A stretch of 64,000 nt of DNA from Tanytarsus gracilentus. Taxonomy: Eukaryota > Arthropoda > Insecta > Diptera > Chironomidae. A program made the translations under genes and the position numbers. Positions 36,261 through 47,318 of this stretch are shown here, piece after piece. The stretch spans positions 3,844,001-3,908,000 of the forward strand of contig JAXRKN010000042.1 of NCBI GenBank assembly GCA_038502055.1, read 5' to 3'. The first letter of the stretch is position 1. The number at the start of each line of letters is the position of its first letter. The notes under the pieces were generated by a model. It made no database searches. It saw only the letters and a program-made list of their open reading frames with translations, and was not told where the DNA came from.

Positions 36261-39200
36261 ATGACCACCGAAACTTCAATTATTAGTAGCATTAGTGGAG
36301 GGAATATCAATCCCTTAGGCAATGGCAAAAAGTTAAGTTCTGATGAGCATAGAAAGCGCAATTATCTTAATAATGATAAAATAGAAAATCTTCAGCTTCA
36401 AGAGAATGGAGTGAATCCACCAAGCTCTACAACATGGAATAAAGTAAGTTGAAATGTAAAAAAAATATTGATTTTTTATTACTCGATTATTTGCTCGCAA
36501 CGCAAAATTTTTTAAGAATTTTAAAACTAACTTTTGAACTTATTAGTTAAGTTCGCGTATCATCAGTTGGCTCTTTTGTGGTCCCTGTATAAAATTTTTG
36601 GGAACATCAACAACGTTTCATAGAATGATATTAACCACAATCACGCTGGCTGTAACTATTCTTCTTGTGGCGTCTCCGATACTTTTTCTTATTTCAGGAA
36701 CTCCTGCAATTTCTTCTCACAACCATCAGATTGATGACTGTGGGTCTACAGATGATTGCAGTGGTGTCACTGTGAGCACTCTCGAGTGCGATGAAGATGT
36801 TTGTAAAAATGCTGCAAGGAGCATACGTTCTAAAATTAATTGGTCAAAAGACATTTGTAAAGATTTCAAATCGTTTTGTTGCTCGGATTCTCAAGACAAT
36901 TCTCGAGCTTTTAAGACACCTCAACAAATAGTTGATCATCAAATTTTAGGTAAGCTAGTTTTAAAGTAATTCGACTAAAACAGTATAGTGATATATTACT
37001 TTTTAGATTTACTGATCTTTAACACATCAAATGGCCCATATAGAAAGTTGGGAAGGTTATATTTAGAATTTTTGTATTTAATTTTGTAATGACAATAATT
37101 ATAATACATTCAGATTATACGAGAGTTGTTTGAGACAAGAAATCAATTCATCAAGCATTCGACTGATAGTTGAACAATTAGGTGGAATGCTACCAATAAA
37201 TGCTATTGGTATGTAATCTAAAGAAATGTTGAAGGTTGAAATTAGGCGAACTAATTTATTTTATAAGGTCCATCAAATGCTGCAATGTCTTTTTCGAAAA
37301 TGCTGTCGAAATATGGTGCACCGATGTCTCTTCTTGACGTATATTTTGATCTTAGCTATGGGAGAAAACCTCGAATTATAATGATTATTGACGTGCCATC
37401 AGATATAACTAAAGTCCTTCAAGTAAATATAAGTGGATATTTAGAAATAACAAAGTTACCATTATATTTTGCAGAATCCTGTTAGATGGAAAGTTCCAAG
37501 AGCACCTGTATTTAAAATTGAAAAAGAACTACCGAAACGTTTTGATAAAGTTTTGGATTTTTTGCTTTCGAATTCTCTGAATGAAAATCAAAAGCAGTCG
37601 GAAAGGAGAGATATTTTAAGCTTTATTCAAAAGCTCAACGAAATTCGTAAAGAACATATTGATAAAGATTTTTCCTCTTCCTATGTGATTAACAATGTTT
37701 CTGAATTATCTGAATCTCAACCTTTTGTAAGTATTTTGTGAAAGAAAATTATGTATATATGACGAAAACATTAAATTTTTGGAGTAATAGTGCATGAAAG
37801 TCATTAATTTAAATTTAGTTTTACCATCTACGCTTTTAGACTTTCTAGAATCCTTAAAATCCATTTTTATTTGAAGTTTTTATTATCAACTATCAAAGCA
37901 AATTTCACTTTAATTTCCCAATAGAAAAATAAATGTCACATTAGAAATTTAAATATCTCTCTTATTGCATCGTTACTTGATGTTTAAATCAATTCAAATA
38001 ATATCTTAAATTTCAGTTTAACTGGACTGAATTGTTGCCAAAAGTGAATTTAACCGATTTGGAAGTACCATCAATTCCCATTGTCGTACGAAGTCCAAAA
38101 TATTTGGAAAAATTGAGTGAACTTTTATCGTCTCATCCGAATCGAGTTATTCATAATTCATTGCTACTCTTGTTTGTTCTGGATGTTCTTCCTGAAGGTG
38201 AGGATCCACTAATGTGTGCAAGAGCAGTTGTAAGTAGTATTTAATTTAATTTCATCATATTTAAAATTAAATATACTATATATATTTTTAAAAAGATCTC
38301 AGTATTGCCAGAAGCTTGTTCGACTCTCTATATCAGTCAATTTTCCGAAAATTCAATTCGTGATGCAATCGCAAGGGTAAATTAAAAATTAAAATGTTAA
38401 AAAATTCAAATCTTTATTAATGTGCTATATAAACAAGTCCAATACAGTTTTTGACTTACTAAAGTCACATCTTAAGAGAGCTCCCAACTTGAGAGGCGCA
38501 GGTTAGTTATACTTGTTGAAAACGTGAAATATTACTTAATTAAAAATTATCAACATTCTAGCACTTGTTCGTCTAGCTTCATTAAAAATGCAAGCTGAAC
38601 CTTGGCCTACATTTTATAATCAAACGGAAACATTGTCATCTATAAAGACGGTAAACATATATAATTTGTTTAAAATATATATTTATTTATTTTACGCTTT
38701 TTTAATGCTACAGCTTGAAATCGCTTCAGATAATTGGTTTCAGAACGTCCTTAGAATTTATGAACAGAGAAAAAATAATATAAAGTTCTTATCATCGACG
38801 AGTATTGATCAGACTATTTGGGCCTATCCGATTTTCGCAAGGGCATTTTACAATTCTTTTAGTCATAAAATTGGTAAAAATATATTTTAAAATCACTTAA
38901 ATATTCTTTTTAACACACATACTTTCTAGTCGTCCCTCTCTCACTTATTTTGGCTCCCTTTTTTGATCCTGGTCTTCCACACTATATCCATTTTTCGACA
39001 GTTGGAACAGAAATTTCAAAAGAAATTTTACGATCAATTACTAAAGCTTTTGAAGACAAAACCATTTCGTGTGTACCTTCCACGGCAAATGTTTTTCCTA
39101 GCACGAATCAAGTAGAACTCCTTTTAACATCTGGAGGATTTCAAATCGCTTATCACTCTATGCTAGCATTGAGCGGATCAAAAGCTATGCCCAAGCTTCC

Positions 39201-39468
39201 TGGACTAAATTTCACATCAACTCAATTATTTTTTCTATTAACTGCCCAAGAGTTCTGCTCTAAATCTCAATATGAGGGAATCGATTCTGATTCAAATGAT
39301 TTTCATGATATGTGAGTATTTTTACAAAAAATATTAATTTTAATTTGATTCTAATTTTTATCTATCAGCTTAGCGTGGCTTTTAGGACAAGGTGGAATCG
39401 CGAGCCAACATTTTGATTGCAAATATGGAACGGCTTTGAAAATTATACAAAACTGTGGCATTTGGTAG
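36261..39468 (+). CDS. Catalytically dead M13 (neprilysin-like) membrane protein
   Basis: Inferred exons: 36261-36443, 36547-36949, 37007-37055, 37114-37208, 37268-37422, 37475-37726, 38017-38229, 38296-38376, 38438-38501, 38562-38650, 38714-38873, 38930-39311 and 39369-39468; 741 residues, the usual M13 length. It is a type II membrane protein: about 75 cytoplasmic residues, then TM (MILTTITLAVTILLVASPILF), then the ectodomain with family cysteines and RLYESCL. M13 landmarks are recognisable (RAFYNSFSHKIVVPLSLILA for NAFYxxxxNxIxxPAxILQ, LFFLLTAQEFC, and the final CGIW). The zinc motif HExxH is replaced by TVGTEIS, and ExxAD is reduced to ELLLT. Neither histidine ligand remains, so peptidase activity is not expected. 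Inactive neprilysin-like proteins occur in flies; germline factor Gone early (goe) is one known to me, but orthology is not shown. Confidence 0.9.
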
Positions 39469-39887
39469 ATGATTAGTATTAAAAATTTAAAACTAGCATT
39501 ATCACGTGTAAAAAAGAAGAAAATATATATATATATTTCTGATGTTTTAAGTGAAATGCCAAAATATTAGGAATTTAAATAATGGTTAGTTAAACATGTT
39601 ACATTATAAAAGACAATGCATATTTTCAAAAGGCAATCTTGTCCATTTAACAATTTGATAAGATATGACAGAACAAAAAAGAATTTAATGCATAAAAAAA
39701 ATGTTTTTATTATGTACGTTAAAAATGTTAAATTTGATTAAAAGGATTTTTATGCCATTTGGGCAAATAAAAATAAACCAATCAGTATAATTTTACTTAG
39801 AAATTAAAAATTGAGAAAACATGTTTTTTATTTTTCAAAAGTTAGCAAATCAAAGGAAACTTATTTAGTTTAAAAGTTTCATTTAAA
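39469..39887. other. Short intergenic gap
   Basis: 419 bp of AT-rich sequence holding the M13-like 3' UTR and the promoter of the two-TM gene. Includes a short TA microsatellite (39522-39536). Nothing else seen. Confidence 0.5.
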
Positions 39888-41130
39888 ATGTCCTCGAGAC
39901 GGGAATTTTTTTCAGCACTTTTAAATGAAAACTATATTAAAAGTGCAAATGATGACATTGAAAATACAACATTAAAATATGTTATGTTGATTCCCGCAAT
40001 AACGTCATTAACTCTTTTAAGCTTTGGTAAGAAATCAAAAATAAATAGAGTGTTTTATGAACTCAATTGTTATTATAGGATTTACGAAGGCTTTTTTAGG
40101 ATGTTGTTTTGAAAAACTAGATAAATGGATGTTCGATTATGTTCAGTCTTTGATACCATACGAGAAAGCTGGAAGGTATCTTGACTATAATTTTTTTGCA
40201 ACCTTTTAAAGTTATTTTTTTTTAACAGACTCTGGAAAATTTTTATCAACCTTCTTCTTTTCATTATTTTACCACTTGTTTTTTGCTCAAAATGCTGCAT
40301 ATCTAAAGTTAAGTTTGTTAATTCCAAGTTTAAACGAACTAGATTTTTAGAAAGTGACAGCGATGCATATAAAGAAAATTTAAAACTTTTGGATTCTGAA
40401 TCGCAGCTTTACATGTGGACTCCATCAGCTATAGAAAAGAGCAATTATTCTTCTGAAACGCTTTTTGAAAGAAAAAGTTTACGGAACCCATTTGAGGAGG
40501 CAGATGATGAAGAATTTCTTGTGAAAGATACAGACTTTGTTGTCAGAGCAATGAATGAGAGTCATGAGTCACTTAACAAAGTTGTAAGTTAAAAAATATA
40601 CAATTTAAAAATGTTAAAATTTCGAGAAAAAAAATTAAATTTTCTTAATTTCTTAAGTACCAACAATTTGAAGAAAATGCAACGAAAAGTAGCAAAAACA
40701 CCAAGTTTGTCGATGATTTAATAGCAGCTCGCATCGTTTATCGCCGATTTTCAAAACAAATTGGAGGAGTAAATATAAAAGACGGTCAATCGTATTCAAT
40801 TCGAGGCTATTTTCTACCTTCACCCGAAAAGGGATATCAATTTGTAACCTATAGTCCTCTAAAGCAAGTCTACACAATTTCAAATGTAGTTATAAATAAT
40901 TATTAATTTTAAATCTTATTAGTTAAAATGAATTTTCCTAGGAATCTGTGCTGGTTCCAATTACACCACCCATTCACTTAGATGCTAAGGCATTTCGACA
41001 ATATTATAAAGATGAAAATGATATTTTTAACAATGCAGGGGAATTAAATCTTCAACCCTCATTGTCGTCACCATGCATTAATATAGTTGTTCAAGACAGC
41101 TCAATGTATTTGAAAAAAAATAATTCCTAA
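39888..41130 (+). CDS. Unrecognised protein with two membrane segments
   Basis: Inferred exons 39888-40026, 40079-40175, 40229-40583, 40658-40885 and 40942-41130; 335 residues with consistent phases and canonical sites. The N-terminal third has two hydrophobic segments (YVMLIPAITSLTLLSFGFT and IFINLLLFIILPLVFC), each near cysteine pairs (GCC, CSKCC). The C-terminal two thirds are polar and probably cytoplasmic or lumenal. They include an acidic stretch (FEEADDEEFLVKDTDF) and a better-structured segment (YSIRGYFLPSPEKGYQFVTY). There is no signal peptide. I do not recognise the family, and no motif suggests an enzyme. Exon structure and composition make it a real gene; function unknown. Confidence 0.75.
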
Positions 41131-42115
41131 AACAGCTGAGAACTACTACCGACATAATTTCAAAACTCGTTGCGCTACATGTCGCTCTATGCACACCACA
41201 CACAAAATGATCACGCCGCTCACTATATTTTTTTCATAGTCGATCATTTGCGTTAGTCTTCTCCAACCTTTCGTACAACAAAGATTCGTCGCTGTAGCAG
41301 TGTTGTAAAGAACAAATAATTTTACGCGTTGGCGCGACTGTGTGTTTTTTGCAAGCCAAAATTTAACTTCCATTTGATTGCCTAACCAGCCATGCTTCAA
41401 AAACAATTTGTATAAAATCGTCTAATTTTTAATTGTTTGGAAACAAAATTGTATGAAGAAATAAATATAAGTAGTGCATACATCTATATCTGTTTTCATT
41501 CAAACGAAATTTTGTGTATGAAGAAGAACAGATATGAAATAATGTAACATACATACCGAGTTGAAGAATATACACAGTGTATGAACAAGAAATTATGGAA
41601 GATAAATATCAATGTGTTAACAAAGTTATAGATTAAAATGCAATGTAAAAATTCAATTAAATTGCTCGGAAAAAACATGAAAAAAAGCTTTTCTTTAGAA
41701 GCCAAAATTTCAGGCGATACAAATTCAAACCAAATATTTTTTCACGTGCAGAAAAAGTTGTCATCATTCTGTCTGTAAGTACATAAATTTATTTCTTATG
41801 TATTATATATTAGTTACATTACACTAAAAAATAGGTTTCCAAAATTTCTCTTTTATATGTTTTCGTAAAAGAAAATTTAGTTTCACTTTCAATTTACGAT
41901 TATCAAAATTATGTACATAATATATATGTATATAATGTAGAGAGAGCAGATCAAGGTTTTTGTCTTATTTTTTCAGAAACAAACAACAACATGACAAAAC
42001 TAATGAGTCATTCGAATTTTTTAAACTTAGTAAAGATGAAATAACTAAAGATTTTTATTGCTCATATCTATGTTTATGTATCTTTTATTTTTAGAAAAAA
42101 AATCAAATATATAAA
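41131..42115. other. Upstream region and probable 5' UTR exon of the NLR-like gene
   Basis: Holds a less AT-rich stretch at about 41140-41400 (gttggcgcgactg) that could be a promoter. A donor-like site (gtct|gtaagtac at about 41773) and an acceptor (tttttag ending at 42094) could frame a 5' UTR intron ending 21 bp before the ATG at 42116. The 86-codon minus-strand ORF at 41146-41406 has no supporting features. Confidence 0.35.
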
Positions 42116-45100
42116 ATGAATACGCCAAATGAAGCAGACGAGGAATATTTTCATCGAGAAGATGCAGAGAATTCAAAAATTTTGAAGACCAATAAAGACT
42201 TTAGCAACTACGATAGTTTGTCTAAAAAGAGAGAGCCATATCGTGAAGATGATGGTTCTAGCAAAAACACAGAAAACTACAAAACCAAACAAAAAGAGCT
42301 CTCAAGCTGGTACTATATTAAATCAAATCCGAAACCAAAAGTAATGAGCATATATGATGAGACAAAGTCAAAAAATCTCTCTTCACGGCATAATTTTTCA
42401 AGCACATCGCTTCAAAAATTTCGAAGCATCGATGATTTAATTCAACGCCAAAGTACTGTGATACAAAACGAAACTTCAAATTACGACTCAAAGGAGCATT
42501 TAATTCATGAAAGCATGACACCAAGCTTTAATCCTGATATTGATATTGATATTGAATCTGAAGACTACATTCAGAGCATAAGAGTAGCTGCAACAAAGCT
42601 TAAAAATCAACAGATTAATGTGAGTCGAATCTAATTTTCCTCCTTACATGTATTTTGAGTCCCGTACATTCGTACACGTGGTTTTTCTCTTTAACACTTA
42701 ATTTAACCCTGCTCTCTTCTGAGAGTTTTATGCTCACTTTCATATGTGTTCGTGAGCGTGGATAAAAGCACATTACAAAGCTTTCGGGAGATGAAATTTT
42801 ATAGAGATGTGCTACGCATGTTTCAAAAACTCTCGCTGATTTTCTTCTCAGTTTTATGTAGATTTTCAAACGTGAAAAGTGAGACCACAAATTATTTTCA
42901 TTAGTTTGAAAATTCTTCTTTAATTTCCTATAATATTCTAAAGAATTAACATTCCTGAAGCATTTATTCCTATTTCAAATGTCCTTCTGCAGCAAACCAT
43001 TGTTTTAGCTTGTAAAAAGCTTTCAACGGGAATCTCAATATTGTGACACTCCTTTTCTCGATTTTTTTGACACGCAACTTTTCAATTTATTGGAAAATTG
43101 AAAGTATATTAGCATAGACGTCTTCATTTAAAGAGATAAAGACATTTTAGAAAGTTTTTAGTGTAATGCAGAGTTAAAATTAGTTTAATTTAAAAGTATG
43201 AGTTCGTTATCAAATTAGAGATCTAAAAACTCATAAATTAGCCGACAGGTGAATCATTTAAAATAGGTTGCCCACACTCTATTTTGTGGTGTTCTCGTGG
43301 AAATCTATCTCCACGTACACCATCAGTAAAAAAATGGCATCTTCCCGAGCCTGAACTCCCGCTTGAGTCACAATGGGCAGACGGTACAGGGGAGGGTTAT
43401 TGGGTAAACATTCATCTTCAAATTCATTTTTTAACCATGACCATGGTGTAATAATTATTTTATCTTCTAACAATAGAACTATTCAAACAAGCTGCTGCCT
43501 TCTATAACATCTCCTGCCTCATATCCAGAGGACTTATCATCTTCATATGCTTCTCTTGATTGTCCACCTCCACCCAATCCCCAGAGGCGTCTTATATCGT
43601 ACTTCAAGGCATTTTATATTGAACTTGCTATAAAAGAGCAGATTCTGCCGTCATGGGTTCATCAATCGCTATCACCATCACGTTTAGAACCAGAATTGCG
43701 TTTTAGTAGCATGTCTCATGGCCTTAATGAATTGATATCAATAGATCAAATCCTTGCTCCAGTGCAGGTAAGCAAGTTTATTCGTCCATTTATCGACTTT
43801 TTTATATTTATTTTTTATATTTTTATATTTATTTTTTATATTTTTAGATGAAAGATGGATCTTTTCTTGAAGCACCTAAAAGGGTTTTTATTGAATGTCC
43901 ACCGTGGCTTCTTAGGAGTTCCCTTGGATTACGTATATTGTACAATTGGGCAAAAGATGACGGAATGTGGCCGCAAAATTGTCAACCTGTGTTTTTAGCA
44001 CTCTTCATTCCCTTAAACGAAGTGGCAAAAGGAAGTTTACAAGCATACATTTCCAAGGAATTGATGAGCATAAATTTTTTAAACTTTTTCTCGAATTCAT
44101 CGACGTGGAATGTTTTAGAGTCGCTTGGTGGAAATTTACTGATAATTATTGATACATGTGACATAGTTCTGTCAAGATCAAGCAGCAACAAGTCAAAACA
44201 TACGTGTGATGATATTATTAACTTGTTAGAAGGACGATTACTTCCCGAAAGTCGGCTCATTCTTATGGGTGGTTCATCTCAATCAAGTCATCTGCTGCAA
44301 TTTACTCAACGACACATCAAATATGACGGAATTTTATGGAGATTAAGCGCCTTACTGCTAGGAGACGGCAAATGGGGTCCTTCAACTCGCCTCTTGGATG
44401 CTATTCAAAAATCACATTTTTTGAAAGGCATAGTACGTTCGCCAATTGGATGTGTTGCAATAAGTCAAGTTTATGAATCGATAGGTAGAGAATTTGAAAT
44501 AGAAGATGAAGTTGACATCATTGAAGCTATTTTTAATAATGTTATTGCACCCGATACTAACTTTCATCAGCCGCATAGTGTTGAACTGGGACGTTTGGCT
44601 CTTTTTTGTTTAAAAATGAAGCATTCAGGATTCTCAACAACGGAGCTCAAATTATATTGCTCAACACCTAATTCGCCCTTTCTTGGATGCTTTGAAAAAT
44701 CGCAACTTTTTGGAAAAACTGCTAAAAAAAGAGGAGAATTTTTTTACTCCCCAATATGTACGGGAGTTTTAGAATTTTTAGCTGCAATTTATTTGGTTTC
44801 ACTTGCAAATCGACCAGAATTATTAGGAGCAGAAATTGCTGGTCTTTCATTTTTAGACGATAGCGTTGAAGCAGATGTATTAAAAGTTTTAAAATATGCA
44901 ATGACCCTCATGGGTGATAGGGCTTACATTTTGCTCACCAAACTAACAGTTTTATGGTTAAGTCCACAAACAGTACTGTCTCTTGCATTGGCCGCCACTG
45001 AAACAGAGTCAAATTTAAACGCTCTATGTGATATGCTGGGAATTACTAAAGCACCCTCAATAAGTCCTCTAGAAACGAGTGCCATTTGGGTGACTATAAC

Positions 45101-47318
45101 TTCATCCGCAAATGAACTCCAAGGCTGGGGATTGGCACTTAAATCACCCATTTGTGCATTGAAAAATCTCGAAATAATGTATCAAATCGAGAAGACAGTG
45201 GAGATTGAATCTAGAAATAGTTTAAACATATTTTTGGATGCATTATCTGGAAATGAAAGTGTTACCACTCTACGAATTTCCGCTTTAATCGAAAATGATG
45301 TACATGAAAAGGATATTAACTTTTTGGCAATGAGCATTTCTCGAGCGCTTTTGAAGAAAAAATTAGAAAACTTTGAATTGATTATTACTCAACTGGAAGA
45401 GGATCCACCAGCAATGAAGCTTCAATCTGTTGTTTCAGCTCTTTGCAAATCAATCTCAAATCAAACGAGGCTAGAGTCAGTATTGCTCGATTTAGGACTA
45501 GGAACTTCTCAGATAGTTCAAATATCTTCAACTTTAGAAAGATGTTCACATGTCACCCGACTTTCGTTGCCTCATTTAAAGTGCGAGCGAGGAGCGGTTA
45601 ATGCGTTAGCGTCATTATTGAGGAAAAGACCACTAATATCGCTTGCATTACCGGCCTGTTGGGGTGCACGCGATGATCCACCTTCATCGAGTGGTGTTAG
45701 TATGGGCTCTGCGAGTGGGAGTAGCAGCGGAAATAGTGGATTGATAAAGCAAAGTTCGCTTACCGGGACGCACTCACCACGTACATTTGCACCGGGCGTA
45801 TTGTTTTGTTCGTTACCAAGAGGTTCTCAACCTGCCCTAACTTTAAGTAAATCGCAAACCCTTCCACGCCAGCTGCTTGAAAATATCAATGACAAACGAA
45901 GTCAAGATTCAGTTTTCTCCAATCGATCATGGATTCCAACTCCTTCTTGCGAGGGTAGTCAACATAGCTCAGGAACTCTCCATGAATTGCTGTGTGCAGC
46001 ACGAGAACCTTTTTCACGTCTCCATGGTCTTGACTTAAGTAAGGCTCAGTTATCATTGGAAGACTCAATGTGTTTGGGAGAAACGGTTAGAACATCAAAA
46101 ACGCTTCATTCACTGAAGGTTGAAGGTGCGTCGAGAATTAGTGAAATATTGCCCAGCATATTAGGGGCAAGTGAGTCCTCATCTCTGCAAATGCTCAATT
46201 TTGCTTCACCAAGACTAGTGTTAGAGGATGCAGTTATTGAAATGTTAGCAAAATCTTTAAGTTGCTGTTCTACTTTGAGATTACTGGGACTTGATGGATG
46301 GAGTTTTAAATTTGATACAATTGGCACATTGTCTCAAACACGCTGTTTTCTTAGCGTGACACACGTGAGGGAAATTGGATTGTCAAATTGTAAGATACAC
46401 TTGCCTTTCAACAATACAAATTTCAAACCGCCAAATGATCTTTACGACTTCTCATCCATCGTGGTTTTGAAGCTCGCCGGAACACAAGTATGTTATTTAT
46501 ATATGCGTGTGTTTCACTTGAAGTAATATTTATGCTATTGTTTTAACCATTAGATTATCTTGTTAGACCAAACACCAATAAGAGGTCCCCAACTTTTAAC
46601 ATACTTGAAAGGATTTAAAAACTTAAGAGAGCTAGACCTGTCAGCTCCAATTCATTCGGGCTTTGGTAGCTCATCATCTGCAGTTCCGCCACTTATTGTA
46701 GACGATAAAAGTTTCACTTCATTTTTCACTCTCTTAACCGGAAAATTTTGGTAATTAACATGTTTACATTAATTATATAAAAACAAATTTTAAAATTTTC
46801 TCCTTTACAGGTCATTAAGCACTTTAAAAATTTGCAATTGGATCGTTCATTTGGATTCAGTATCGAAAACTCTAAAACACATTTCAAAATCATTAAAGTC
46901 ATCGACTCTAAGTCACATGAAAATCGATGGAATTTCCATAATAGATCGCTCTAAAAGAGTGCGAGCTGAGCCGCAATTTTTACAAGTACTCATTTCATCA
47001 ATACCTCAATTGAGATGGATAAGTGTCAGCCTTTTGGGATTGAATGAGGAACATATTGGATTAATTGGTAAATCCATACGAGATATTAAATCACCGGAAA
47101 TTGATATTAGGTAAAGAAAAAATATTTTAATTTATTTTGTTTCTAAAAATAATACTTCCAGATTAAATGATGCAACAATAGAAAATGTAAGGTTGATGAC
47201 AACGTCACTTAGTTCTGACGGAAAATTTGACATACGTGTGTCAACTTTTGGAACTTCTTCAAACATTCTATTGCATGTTGAAAAAATAGGAGGAAAATCT
47301 TCTTCAATTTTGAAGTAA
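42116..47318 (+). CDS. NLR-like NACHT-LRR protein with degenerate nucleotide-binding site
   Basis: Inferred exons 42116-42619, 43242-43403, 43477-43767, 43848-46487, 46554-46750, 46811-47110 and 47162-47318; 1416 residues, phases agree. Residues 1-320 are polar with no domain I recognise. A NACHT-type NTPase region starts near 330. RVFIECPPWLLRSSLGLRIL lines up without gaps with the NLR P-loop RVxxLxGxxGxGKT, then LYNWA. The glycines are lost and the lysine position is Arg. Walker B is LLIIIDTCDI at 417-426, with no DE pair. Sensor-1-like LLPESRLILMGG is at 450-461. The winged-helix segment is LGRLALFCLK, and the NLR signature FxHxxxxEFLAAxY appears as FYSPICTGVLEFLAAIYL near 618-635. LRRs of the ribonuclease-inhibitor kind (LHGLDLSKAQLS, LRELDLSAP) fill the C-terminal half, interrupted by a Ser/Gly-rich loop near 950-1000. 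NLRs sense microbial or stress signals; here nucleotide binding may be lost, so a scaffold or decoy role is inference. Confidence 0.75.

Noticed and set aside
41146..41406. 86-codon minus ORF upstream of the NLR-like gene
   Set aside because: No splice or domain support; the region is better explained as a promoter or 5' UTR of the downstream gene.
43279..43473. 64-codon minus-strand ORF with protein-like composition
   Set aside because: It is the antisense shadow of the second coding exon of the NLR-like gene (43242-43403), whose plus-strand reading has matching splice sites and phase.
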